From Magicicada septendecula (lineage: Eukaryota > Arthropoda > Insecta > Hemiptera > Cicadidae): a stretch of 64,000 bases of DNA. The DNA lies in assembly GCA_034769895.1 (NCBI GenBank), contig JAWRYS010001461.1, positions 558,001 to 622,000 of the forward strand, in the 5' to 3' direction. A program made the position numbers and the translations under genes. Below, one piece after another: positions 30,552 through 42,528 of this stretch; positions within the stretch are counted from its first letter, which is position 1; each line of letters opens with the position of its first letter. The notes under the pieces are model-generated. The model ran no database searches and was not told the origin of the DNA. It was given only the letters and a program-made list of their open reading frames with translations.

Positions 30552-33500
30552 CTGCAAAAAACACTTGATACATATATATATATATGGATATTCTATTTGA
30601 ATATCCTGAACAATGCACATGCACAATAAAGTAAAATAATGGTTTAATTGTAATTTGAATTGTATTGAACATTCAAATCCTACTGCCACCTTCTGATAGA
30701 ACTGATCATAAAAATTAAACAATTTAAAAAAAATCAAAACTCTGTTCCACTGGTAAATAAATTGGGATTTATTAACAATTATAAAATGCCATGAACTCTT
30801 TTAAAAAACAATCAATTAATAATGTCTTTACAAAACAATAATTACTATAAACAATTCTTGAGCTCTTTATACCTCAAGGCTGGTAACACTGGGGTCTGGT
30901 ACAATAGTTTTAGTTAATGAGGTTATGTCCTCTTTACTCAGTTATATTACCAAATTCGTGTGTTCTTGGAAGATGCATGATACCAGATACAAGATGTTAT
31001 CTTATTTAACAATATTTACTAATGAATTACTATAAAAATAAACAAAGATTCGAAATTATAAAAGTCGGTACCATAAATCGATATATATCGTACTATCGTA
31101 CGGTGAGTAGAATGTACACAGCAATTGTGATGACAACACGTGCTTTGTGCTGCACTGTTAAAAATACTATTATTATTTATTCGTTAGTTATTAAAAATCA
31201 TTTATTGGCAAGAGAAAAAATCTAGAATAAAAAAACTCTTGCGATAGCTTTCATTGGATTGAAATTATTTGAGAACAGAATCATTACTTGGTGACAAAGT
31301 TGTCATTGGTATTTTTCTAGGTTAGTTATTTAACAAAAGTAAGTAATTATTTTGAGTAAATAGATTATTCATTAAATTCTTAATAATATAAACACATACA
31401 TTTTATTCATATGTCATCTGATGTATAATTATCAGTTGTTTAGAATATTTTCGCAATAAACTAGTTATTCGTCAATTCAAACAAAGTTAGTCAAATGAGC
31501 GACTATTCATTACACTTGTACGTTCGATATTTAAATTAATACCGATTTTTTCAATCACGATAAAATCGTAAAATATTTATTTTTCAAATTAGTAATTGCG
31601 ATATACTTCATTTATTCAATTCTGATAATTTTCATCATGGGTTATGCACTTCGGTACTTTTGACTAGTGCAGTCCCAAAACAATATCTCTTCATTTACTA
31701 ACGAAAAATTATTATTTCAATTCAATTCGGTAAATAATTAAAATAGAGTACTCCCTGTTTTTTATAAAACACAAAACACGACCTTTATTATACACAGGTC
31801 GGTTTATCATTTTAATTCACTTAAAGCACTGGACACTCGTTATTATTCTGTTGTGTACAGGTTAATGTATGTAGCGTTACTTGTGTAGGTGACGCGCACA
31901 ATTTAAATAAAATCTTGACACTTTTCTTCATCAACTTTGCTCGTTGAGTGATGCGGAACGACTGAATGTTTCATCAAAGCGTCTCCTTCTCGTCTGGTTA
32001 TTTTAAGCCATTTGATTGGTTTAAAGGGTCAAACTCTCTACCCCAAAACACTTTAGTTAAATAAAACTTTTAATTTTTTACAAATTTTCGTCTGGGTTGG
32101 AGGCTACGGGTGACGTAAGCGTTGATATACAAAATGACTGAAAAGTTTATAATTGCTATAACTTTTTTTATTAATTATCATATCGTTGAATGGTTAGTGG
32201 CATTAGATTGCGGACACTTGCGGCTTTAATTTAAGTCTAAACAAGGATTAAATCCGTCCATTATTAACTCACTAAGCCATTTCATAAACTCATAGGGTGA
32301 TTCTTAATATAAATAAGTTTATTTCACCATATTTTGCTCCAATTACACTATAACACTCATTATTAAACGTCTCGAGTCCATTTCTCTTTCGTTTTAATAC
32401 AGAAAATAGTTGTAATTACCATTTAAACAATATTTGGTAATGGCGTCCTCAAACGACCATACTCGATTGTTTATAATTGCATGTAACGCTACTATTTCTT
32501 ACCTAATTACATTTGTTTGGCATTCTAACAATAATATACACATTTATTTACATTTGTTCACATTTTATTTTATGAAAAATGTTATTTTTCATATACTAAT
32601 AGTCTTATCAAAAAAACCTTCTGTTCTCATTTCTTGAATTTGTCACTTTTTCAATTATTTTACCACATAAGGTATATAATGTTATCAATTAAAATAGTGT
32701 ACAATTATAGTACCTTGTTTATTTAATGTATTTATCAGTCTTTCGTCATCTGAAAGCTTTCCAATTCTTAGTATTGTGTTTGTTTACATCAGGTTTTGCA
32801 ATGATAGTCAGTTAGTTTCTAATAATTCAACTACTAAATTACTACTATTACATTTGAGATGTGTTCTCATAGTAGTATCAGATATTTCTCTAACTATTGA
32901 TAACGTTTTTAGTAATCTTTTAACAAGTTTTGATAGTGCATTTTGCTTAACTATCTTGTCACATAGTGTCTGTTTACATCTGGTTCTACAATTATAGTCA
33001 GTTAGTTTCTAATAATTTAATTATAAAACTACTATTATTATAATTGTGATATGTTCTCATAGTAGTATCAGATATCTCTCTAACTACTGATAACATTTTT
33101 AATAATCTTTTAACAAGTTTTGATAGTGCATTGTGCTTAACTAACTTGTCACATTGGGTTTCTGTTCTTTTGGCCATATGCTATCATATTTAATCTGATT
33201 TATTTGCTGTGTATTTCAGTACAAATGTTATTTATTATTTTGCATTACTATTCATAATTAGTCTTTGGTTGAAACATCGGTTGATAGTTGCTTGGTTTAA
33301 TTAATATATATAATCTTATGTTATAGGTGCACTTCCTATGAGGTTATGTATCAGTTATCTGGTAACAATGTGCAACATATTCTTATGCAGTATTTGATTC
33401 TACTATTATCATTTCAATATGGTATTCTATTACAATGGTTTAATTATTAAGTAATACACATGTTTACACTATTTTCCTAAACAATAACACAAGTATTCTT

Positions 33501-34752
33501 AATCTAATAGTATTACATTTCTTGTTGTGTTGTACCTAGTTTTTTGGTACACTGGTTGTTTGATACCTAACAAACTAGCTTATTTGTTACTATTGGTTCT
33601 GGACTTTGTTTATATTTTGTTCTGTCTTGCCGTGGCATTCAGTTATATTTCATTTTAAGGTTTACAAAGCTCTTATTATCAGTTCCTATGAACAATTATT
33701 TTACTGTTCTATCTCACATTTCTCTTGGTGGTCTTATGATTATCTATTTTGGGTTACAATCTTGATTAAACTGGTCACACTAATTGTCTGTACATTTTAA
33801 CTAGTTAATCTTGGATTCTTCCACTTATAATGTTAACTCATTTTCCTCTGTTATAAACATTCTCACTTGTATTGTCTGTGGGGTTTATTTGGGGTAAAAA
33901 TGGTTAACTTGTTACAGGTTGTCACACTTATATTAAGTTTTCACTGTTATTGTTTGTGATTGCTTAATTATGCTAAACACTGGTTTCTTTATAGTTGATT
34001 TTCGAATAATCGTTACACTTCTTCCGGTCATTAGTATAGTTCCTTGTATACTTGGTGAATGGTGATTTCTTGTATTGTCCATATATTATCTTCATTCTTC
34101 ATGTTATGTTTCCTTTGCTCTTCTTCTTCCTTTCCTCTTCTGTTTAATTGTTGTTCACTATCGGTGTTCTCCTGGGTTGTACATTACTTGTGATAATCAA
34201 TGCTCCCTTATTCTTGTCATCTTCTTCAATATTTCCATTTGTGGTAGTCATTGGTCCATAGTATTTATACTAATAAATAAATTGGTTGTTTTACCATCAT
34301 TGTGGTTGCTCTTGAGTTCTCTCCTTCATTTTAATAGTTATTTTTCGTTGTTTCCCCTCACTGTTTGGACTCTGTTGTCTTCTCTTCATTTTAATGGTTA
34401 TGATTTTTGTTGTTTCCCCTCACTGTTTGGAATCTATTGGGCCTGGTTTCTAACATTTTATATTGGCTCGTTGTCATTTTCTTTCTCTCCTTTGTACTCG
34501 ATGATGCTATATTACTCTTCCTTCTTCTTTGTTGGATTTTTTCAGTAATATATCTTTGTAGATACACACCTTTTGTCTACATTATTTTATGTACTTTAAA
34601 TATTTTCATGATCTCCCGTCGCTTGACGTAATAATTAGTTACTTTATGTAACTGCCAAATTTGGTACGTTACAATATGCATATTAACAACAAACTGATGA
34701 ATAAGTTTGATGAAGTGTACATGTATTTTAAATGAACCAATATTAACAAAAG
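30552..34752. other. AT-rich DNA, probable striatin/Cka intron or flank, with tandem duplications
   Basis: No further striatin exon or other gene is recognised. Two old tandem duplications are visible. A ~190-bp unit at 32781-32970 is repeated at 32971-33158, starting 'tgtttacatc' and including 'ctcatagtagtatcagatat'. A ~62-bp unit at 34317-34378 is repeated at 34379-34440 ('gttgtttcccctcactgttt'). From 33500 to 34630 the plus strand is T/C-rich; open frames such as 34075-34548 are compositional. Confidence 0.5.
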
Positions 34753-34798
34753 TATAATTTTATTAAAAGAAGTAGTAAATTTTATTAAAAGAAGTAGT
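34753..34798. repeat. 22-bp tandem duplication
   Basis: The unit 'attttattaaaagaagtagtaa' (here split as attttattaaaag + aagtagtaa) occurs twice in direct succession just downstream (minus-strand sense) of the LINE 3' fragment. It could be a 3'-end microsatellite of the LINE. Confidence 0.6.
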
Positions 34799-34876
34799 AA
34801 TTTAACTATCCTAAATTCCGCAAAATTTCTCTTAAAAATATTTGGTTGGTTTTCCAACGGCTCCCCTTTGGTACGT

Positions 34877-35215
34877 TTAGCCCATTTGGTAGCGGGCTTC
34901 CCAATAAAGACCACTGTAAATTCTGAGTTCTTGCATTTCCCGGTTCAGCTTCACACACTCCAATAGATGATTTTTGTTCATTTTTGAGTATTCTCTCCTG
35001 CACAATACACATTCTTCTGTGGTGGAAATTTGTAATTTGTAAAGATGCGCTGAGAGACAGTCATGGTCAGTTTCCAATCTAAAATGCTGGCAGTGGCCAG
35101 TTGGCAACTGCTTCCTTCCTGGGTTTTCTCCAGTTTTATCCCATAACTGATCAATCCCTGTGTAACTTTGGGTGTCAAAGTTACTCGCGTCCGTAGCATC
35201 CTTTAAGCTATACAT
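34877..35215 (-). pseudogene. LINE ORF2 C-terminal fragment (Jockey/I-type)
   Basis: A 112-codon minus-strand frame ends like the LINE at 8517-11474. Both have F-R-L-x-T-x-H-D-C-L-x-x-H-L, a C-x2-C, then N-x-x-H-L-L-x-C, and finish L-Y-W-(E/D)-A-R-x-Q-M-(G/E). Only the region after RNase H remains, a severe 5' truncation typical of LINE copies. The two copies differ too much to be recent duplicates. It is non-functional. Confidence 0.85.
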
Positions 35216-36194
35216 GTCACCTGGGTAGTGCTAAATGAGTAACAGCGTAGGCTGCTTCCCAAAAGCCTAGACCAAATGAAGCTTTAAAAATGTTTAGCTA
35301 TTCCTTACTTTAGAGCACACAGTACAGTTACGTTCTGTAGTACTTCACTTTCTATTACATTTAAAATTTTATGCGTATCACCGCTCTGTCTATAAACAAG
35401 AAGCACATACCTTTTATCATTTGTTTTTAATTTTACTCATTTTCCAACTTATATTACACTACTGTCACAATTCCAGTTATATTATTTTAACCTTTCTGTT
35501 GCAATCAATGTCACATGTCTAAATTCAGCAAACATTTTTAATTAACAACGGAATGTCAGATATAACACAATTTTTATTCTCTGTTCATTAATTTTCCTGG
35601 TCCCATAAACCTCAAATTCAGGGCTTGATTTCAGGGGTATGCGCTGGAACCTCTTGGATCCAAAAATAAATTACCGAAAAGAAAAATATATATGAAAAGA
35701 AAAATCTAATTATTACAAATATTTACTACTACTTTTTAAATTGTGCTCCTCATCAGACCTACTACTAAACTAAGCATATCTCAAGATCAAACACCAGCAC
35801 TAATCTGTATTTTAACTAGTATCGTTTATTTATTTATTTATTTTTTTTTTTGCAGAATCGCAATGTCAGTGTGGGTTTTGCCAACAAAAAATTAACAATT
35901 ACAGCTTCTGCAGAAAATCAGTACCAGACCCCCATTATTCTAAGCCCTGAAAGCAGTACAAAACGTAACTTTTTTTGGAGTTACGCTTAAAAAAAAAAAG
36001 GAAGGTAGGAAAAATAATCCTGTAGACCCTGAAAAATTTTATGAGACACTGATAAAATCTATTGAAAACAGACTGCTTACTGAACAAGATCTCGAGCTAA
36101 TAAAATATAAGTACATTTGTGTCTGTACAACTTTTGAATTGATGCATTCCGGCACCTATAATTTTAGAAATCAACCACTGCGCAAATCCATCTA
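35216..36194. other. no clear gene; one short coding-like relic
   Basis: Mostly featureless AT-rich sequence. Near 36000-36140 (plus) about 45 codons are open and protein-like (N-P-V-D-P-E-K-F-Y-E-T-L, then I-E-N-R-L-L-T-E-Q-D-L-E-L-I), after a run of 11 A. I do not recognise the family. It may be a fragment of an unidentified transposon protein. Confidence 0.3.
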
Positions 36195-37387
36195 CAGGCC
36201 GTGAGGCGAGTGATGAAACTGTCTTGGTGGTGCGCAGTGACAAAAAGAATGCGCACGCGCGGGACAGCAGCTAGGGACAACAACCCATCAGTTGGCTTAA
36301 GTCTCTGTGCGTGGTGATTGTGTTATTGCCTTTCTGAAAACATTTCAGTGTATTTCCAGTGTTGTGTAGCTGTTGTCTCCAGGAATGTCTGGGCTGTCAT
36401 CGTCACATCATACAACGCTATTCTGTATGATATGTATATTCATATCATACGTTCCGCAATGCTATTAGTAAATTTTAATGTGTAAATATTCTGTGTAAAT
36501 AATAAATACATTTTTTAAAATTTTTGTAACACAATTACTTATTATTACTGCTTCACCTGATATTTTTAACAACTTAATTAGTCGCGTACCATTTATTTTA
36601 TAAAAACATTTCTTAACCTAATGTTAAGAACAAATATAAGAATTTTATTAAGCATACATTTTTGTAATCTTATGTGAATAATTACAATGAATAAAGTTTC
36701 ACTTGAACAAGTTTTGCAAAAATGACGTAAATTTTAAGGCATACTAATCAGTTCTAAGAAATATTTATGACAAATTCGGTAATAAACATATATTCCCAGT
36801 TTATTACCATACAAGGATATGTAAAAAAATTAGTCCAGAAAGTCAAAAGAAAAAGTTATAAGTTTATACAAAAGGTATCTGCGAAACCGCGGTTTTTTAT
36901 TAAAGAAATTAAATAAAATCATCACTATCATTCAGTGCTTATACATGAAAATGAATCTTTAGAATGTCTTCTTTCTATACCTTTTAAAGCAGTTTTGATA
37001 TTTTAAAACTGTATTAAGTACTGGTTGTCCATTTCTGTTATCTTCAATGCCTCTATGGGCACTAAAAGGACAAACAATAGAACCATCGAAACTCTGTTTG
37101 TCGGTGGTGTGTGGGTTAATTCTAATATTTTTGTATACAATTTTAATAAATTTAGATACTTATAAAGATACAACAAAACACTTGAACTTTCGAGAAAAGT
37201 CCTCTGGATGAAATTACATCTCCAAATGTTTTTGTAGTATAGGATGTCAGTGGCATCGTACGGGCTGATGTTTGGCAGGTGGCTAGTACAACAATAGCCA
37301 CTGGCTCCGGGAGGGGAAGCTTCCTCCCCAACCTGCTACCTCCCCTCCTACGCGCATAGACAGTTTCATCACTCGCCTCACGGCCTG
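36195..37387. mobile_element. non-autonomous DNA transposon with perfect 29-bp TIRs and TA TSD
   Basis: Both ends are the same 29-bp inverted repeat starting CAGGCCGTGAGGCGAGTGAT, with no mismatch, at 36195-36223 and 37359-37387. Each end is flanked by TA (36193-36194 and 37388-37389). The 1193-bp interior has no transposase: it is GC-rich near the ends and A/T-rich in the middle. TA target and a CAG...CTG start suggest mobilisation by a pogo/Tigger or other Tc1/mariner-type transposase. The TIR does not match the Tigger in this window. Confidence 0.8.
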
Positions 37388-38514
37388 TACTTTTTAAAGA
37401 ATTATTTAATATCTTTGTTTTTCTCTTGTTCCTCAGCTACAACACTTATAGCTCTCATTGTTGTTTTTCAACTTCTTTAGGCCAATCAAATTAGTCAGAA
37501 AAATGCCGATTTCGCACGCAAATTAAGCACCGATTGACAGTTCCACCAGTGGTAGGAAATAGATAATACATGACACCTATACCAAACAGAACTCGAGATT
37601 TTGCCTATGCACAAAATGGCGGCCATCCAAAGTTGGTAAAAACACGTTTTTCGCTTCTGGAGGCCGAGGAAAGCTTTGTAGCTGAAAAAGTGGTAAATAT
37701 AAAATGTAGACAATGAAAAGACCTTTAATTTGAGCCGTGGTACGATATGTTTCGTCAAACAATTATTGCAAAAATCTCAAAAAACCATGAAAAATGCCTG
37801 TTTTTTGCAATGCTGATAGTTATTGCAAAAATGATGTTTTTTATATGTTTATAACTTAAATAGGAAGCCCTTACGATTCTGAATTGAATAAGTTTTTGTA
37901 AAGTTGGATCGGTCAATTTGTTGCTGAGATACGTTAATTTATTTATCCCAGAGCACTTAATGTTTAATACCATAACTTTTTTGTTTATAAACATTTTGGG
38001 CTATTTTGACGTTTATTCTCTTCTAGAAGACTTATATTTCCATGTACTTTCTAGGGTAAATCAAAAATTATTTTATAACCCCCCCCGTTTTTTGCATTAA
38101 AAAAGTGGGCGATTTTTTTTTGTAAACATTTAGAGCTGGAGTGTCACCCGGACATCGTACGAACTTCTAACTTCAAAATATCGAAAGCTGGCTTCGAGGC
38201 AAAGATTAAAAAAAAAAGCTCTAGGACCAATAAGAGCTGAGTTGCAAATTAAAAAAAAAAAAATCATAGCGGCTTTGTTTATAACAATTAAGAAATGAAT
38301 CTGACGGCATTGGGTATCTAAAGAGTTATATTTTGCTATGACATGAATTTTTTTCTCAAATCCATTTATTTGACACTAAAAATAATGTTTGAAGTGGAGG
38401 CTACCGATGCCAGATGCAGGAGGTGGCGTTGTGGGGGAAACCGCTCTCCAGCCGGCACAGCGAGCCAAAAAATGAAATCCGAACTTCAAATCGGCGGCGC
38501 GCGGAAAAATTGCC

Positions 38515-38549
<35 letters not shown>

Positions 38550-38825
38550 CTGGGGTAGCGCAAAAAAATAATAATGACGCGGTCAGATTTAAACAATAAT
38601 TAACATTTTATGCTGCACCGTATACCATTCGGTTTTAGAAATTTGTATAAGTAATTTTTGTTTAATGTTACTTGCTCTTGACGTTTATTACAGTAAAATG
38701 TAATTAATAATAATAATAATATCTATATTTTATAAATATATTAATATTATAAAAAACTGGTACACAGAAAAGTCAGTACAATTTTAAAAAATTTTATTAA
38801 AGTAAATATATAAAAGTTGTTATAA
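37388..38825. other. no gene; homopolymer run and possible 3' region of gene E
   Basis: No coding sequence is recognised. A pure T run of 34 bases lies at 38516-38549, preceded by a GC-richer patch (38395-38515). On the minus strand this is a 34-base poly(A), and a retroposed tail is one possible reading. The segment may belong to the 3' part of the repeat that carries gene E. Confidence 0.4.
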
Positions 38826-41173
38826 TTAATTAAGTTTAATTTTTTTTGATGGTACATTATCAATTTCTTTTTCGTTTTCATCTTCTTCTTCTTCTATCCC
38901 TTCTTCTACTACCTTTTCAGCATTATCGCAATCCTCTCGATTGCAACCTGAACATAAGCAAGTACATTTCAATCCATGCTTGCGACATCCGCAAGCTTTT
39001 CCATATCCGGTCTTACACCCACACGATATTTTTTCCAATACCTCTTTTGGAACAAGACTGTCACGTGTAAATCGCGGAAGCAAACCAGTGTCTCCTTCTA
39101 TCCAACCATATTCACATGGGTTTAGATTGTTCCCCTGCCATGCTTGAACTTGCCTATATACTCTCAAGCAATGCTGCTCTGCTGCTCCTTCTATTGGAGG
39201 CAACTTTCCCAATTTGAAAGAAGACTTTATAGACGATCTTTCAAATTGTAAAAACCTCAGATCATTCAATGTTATTTTATTGTCTTTTTGTTTATTTTCA
39301 AAGTCTTTATCTACCTTCGAGGAATACATGGCTTTAATAATTTCGCAGCCAGAATTACTTATAACATTCACTGGTGAAGTTGAATCGTAAAAAGTTTTTG
39401 CCAATTTTATTAACATATTTGGCGGTAAACATGTTAAAATTTTATTTTTGCCTTGAAAAAAAACTTGATGTCGTATCACATCCAGTGAATGCATACAAAA
39501 AGCTTATTATTTCATTAAATTCGGGATGCTTAAAACTATCGTTTTTATAATAATTAATTAAGGTTCCTTTTTTAGCGTGGGTAATTTTTTTAAAGACAAT
39601 GTTAGAGTATTCATCCGCCAAATGATTAAAAAGTACCAGAAGATCTGTATCGTTACCTACTATTATAACGTTACTTTCATACCTGGCAGCCTCAAGAGCA
39701 GTTTGAATGATTAACCAATCCGCATCTTCGTCTGCCTGCTTAGTACGATACCCCTGCTCATTCAATCTTCTAATTAATAATTTTATTAAATTGTTCTTGT
39801 TCTTTTCATCCGATAAAAAGTCTTTCAGTTTTACAGTTATTTTTGTATTATAGTCAAATTTAATTTCATGACCAATATAACCACTCTGCCGACGAAGTCA
39901 TTCTGCACTTTTTGTGCCTTTGTCGCCATCGGCATCAAATACAATATAACTATTAATAACAAAATTGTTCTTAACGTAATTAACATATTTACATATAATA
40001 TCATCTATAGATACATTCTTTTGCTAATCAATTTGATGTATTAAGAAGCCACCGTCAATAACATGGATGAAAGGCGAATTTACAGGACAATCGGTTAAAG
40101 AATTCAAATGATCACAAAACGCACTTTTATTTGTCTTTCGCATACCAGCTTCGTCAAAAATAGCAAGACGAAAAGGAGCTAATTCAAATTGAAAAAAAAG
40201 TTTCATGTTAGTTTTTTCATTAATGTTCAAGCAAATCCGCTGAAATATTAGCAATGTCTGAATTGTTATAACATTATTATTTATTTTAATTTTCGAAGAC
40301 ATGGCACTTAGAGGTAATACCTTATCTTTTCTTGGAATTTTCAATTCATCAAACAATTTGTCGTTAATGTTATTTAATAATTTAATGCCAATTTCAAATG
40401 CTTCATGGCAATTAATTTTGTCATTCCCTACTAGGCCAGAATAAATCGAGCGTATTTTGTCACTCGGGGTGAAAGGATTACGTTCTTCGTAAAACTGTAA
40501 AAGTTTTTTTAAATCCGAAGCGTCTCTGCTCATTCTGCTGCTGCGGGCATCCACATGTTGCTCGGAACTGTCATATGTAGGGGAACACAAATTTTCCATT
40601 TCATTGCATATCTCTAAAAGTACAACACTACAAGCAAGAAATTTCGCTATCGTGCTTTCATTCATTCCTCGTCCGTGCATTAATCCACCTACACACTTAA
40701 TCGATCTCATCAATACTTGCTCGATAGTCATGTCCGACCATACACCACACCAAAATTTTTCGGAGCGTCGTATAGTGAAAAATCCTTGATAGATGAATTG
40801 ATCGTATTCGTTTGGATCTAGGATTGATCTTAATTCCATCATATCTTGCAAGTAAAGATGAGCCGATTTTGCGTAATTGTGGTGTCCGCTTGCGTGAAAG
40901 TAAGGTAACATTTCTTTTATGCTTTGCAAATGCAACTCGAAATTTCCTGACCGTTCGGCGTGGTAAAAATTTAAAGTGATAACCACACAGTGAAAATACT
41001 GAACCCACAGCTGAGCTGTGGGGCGGCCATTTTCTTTTAAACTTTTTAATTTAGTATTAAATTTATTGATTAACGCCATGAACAACGGGTCCTCGGTAAA
41101 CTCATATTCACGTACATTTTTACTTGCAGAAAGATTATTGAGAAATTGTATTTCATCATCGCTGAAAGAGCAT
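38826..41173 (-). pseudogene. gene E: FEN/PIN-like nuclease with C-terminal CXC cysteine cluster, broken and truncated
   Basis: The minus-strand frame runs from 41173 to 38826. The first ~370 residues (to 40024) match a repetitive arthropod/cnidarian family (motifs F-H-A-S-G-H-H-N-Y-A, R-x-x-x-K-F-W-x-G-V-W-S-D, G-L-x-H-G-R-G). A nuclease-like region follows with V-F-D-A-D-G-D-K-G, A-D-E-D-A-D-W-L-I, G-N-D-T-D-L-L and T-G-C-D-T-T, the spaced acidic residues of FEN/XPG/PIN folds. The C-terminus (39040-38930) has C-G-C-K-x-G-x-x-K-A-C-G-C-R-K-H-G-L-K-C-x-C-x-C-x-x-C, like tesmin/TSO1 CXC motifs, then an acidic tail. Lesions: TAG at 40026-40024, TGA at 39900-39898, and one extra T in a T-run near 39460-39475. 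The N-terminus is cut by the LTR of element A at 41174. The family is multicopy and probably transposon-encoded; its function is unknown. Confidence 0.65.
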
Positions 41174-42449
41174 TGTAACGGGACAAACTGTTGGGTTTTA
41201 TTTTATTCTTTAATAATTGAAAAAAGTAGTAGCCACACAGGCTGAACGTGTTTTGATCACAAACGCTTGACATTGTTGAACACCTTGCGGTCCTCCTTGT
41301 ACCAGGCCGAGCGAGGTACAAAAGCCATTAAAAGCGTCTGGGAATGTGAATGGTTAAAAGGGGTGCGAATTCATGCGCATTCAAGCCGACGGTCACATGA
41401 TAGAAAGCACGTTTAAAGAATTCTTTCCCACCAGGTGCTAGATGACGTAAGCTCCGTGAGATGCGTTCCACCAATCCCGACGCAAGTTGCCACACACTGA
41501 GGATCTGTGGCCATGTTGAAAATTTGAGTCGACGAAATACCTCTGACTGCGCGGTCAGAAAACAGTGCTTACGAACAAAATATTTAGTCGGCCGACTGAG
41601 GTAAAATGTGGTTTTAAAAGTATCTCAAATAATAACGAAGTGAGAAACAAGTGGGCATTCCGTGATAACAATGTTAACAGTTTAAAATAATAACGGAGTG
41701 AGAAACAAGTGGACATTCAGTGATAACAATGTTAACCGTTTAAAATTATATCGGAGTGGCCAATAACAAATTCGAATTGGTGGCGAATGGATTAACAATG
41801 AGGATGAGTAACGTTTGAACATTTCCTATATTTTGAATAAATTTTAACATAGTATACAGCTGTTTAAATTCTGATAAAACCAAGAAGAAAGCTATTAATT
41901 AAATGGGGATTTAAAGAAGTAGTATATATAGATATATGTATGTATGGGAGCGTGAAAATTACGTAATGAACAAAACACTGGGTTGCGTTAATTATTTAAG
42001 GTATACCGATTATAATGTGTATTTTCAAAATTTGGTTTTCTTTTAATATGTTTAGTGATAACATCCTATAATAGGCTATCACAGTATGTCATAATATAAT
42101 TATATAGAAATACGTAAAAAAAAGAAATGAATGTCATGTTAGAGGAATAAAGTAATGACTTATATGATCTTATAAATATGTACTTGTTTATTTGCATTTA
42201 CCTGGTTTTTCTCTGCTAAAGTACACCAGACGACTCCCTGGCAAATTACCGGTAAAGGTAAGTAATACGAAATTTCAATATTTTAATTAATAAACAACAT
42301 TTCAAATTTCAATAATTTAATAACGAAATAACTAGTAACACTTCAGATTTCAATAATTTAAACACTAATTAAACTGAACAGCTTCAGTTGACGCCCTAAA
42401 CAGGGACAGATTTATAGATTTTAATAACCCAATAATTCGTACTGCTTCA
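41174..42449 (+). repeat. 5' LTR of element A
   Basis: Starts TGTAACGGGACAAACTGTTG, the same as the start of the 3' LTR at 63747. It contains a tandem duplication of a ~62-bp unit ('gtgagaaacaagtgg', 'cattc', 'gtgataacaatgttaac') near 41630-41745. A splice-donor-like 'aaaggtaagt' lies at 42254-42263 (GT at 42258-42259). The right end is either 42386 or 42449, depending on which of the two primer-site copies is the true junction; the 3' LTR is cut by the window, so this cannot be settled. Confidence 0.75.
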
Positions 42450-42471
42450 GTTGGCGCCCGTAACAGTTGAC
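42389..42471 (+). promoter_or_regulatory. two tandem primer-binding-site copies (element A)
   Basis: The first copy, 'gcttcagt' then TGACGCCCTAAACAGGGAC (42389-42407), and the second, 'gcttcagt' then TGGCGCCCGTAACAGTTGAC (42452-42471), lie about 63 bp apart. Both resemble the tRNA-Lys site TGGCGCCCGAACAGGGAC. The first keeps the downstream AACAGGGAC but has lost TGG; the second keeps TGGCGCCCG but has diverged downstream. Confidence 0.6.
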
Positions 42472-42528
42472 GTTGTAAATTAATTTTTAATTTAATATAA
42501 ATTGAATTAATTTACAACCTGGTCGAAC

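Noticed and set aside
30840-30920. Possible further striatin exon on the minus strand
   Set aside because: A short open stretch ends at a GT, but there is no convincing acceptor and the residues do not fit striatin.
34075-34548. 157-codon open frame, hydrophobic
   Set aside because: It is the translation of a T/C-rich tract with an internal tandem duplication. Phe/Leu/Ser bias follows composition and no domain is visible.
38516-38549. 34-T run as the poly(A) tail of a processed pseudogene on the minus strand
   Set aside because: No upstream mRNA-like sequence can be recognised and no target duplication was found, so it is only noted as a homopolymer.
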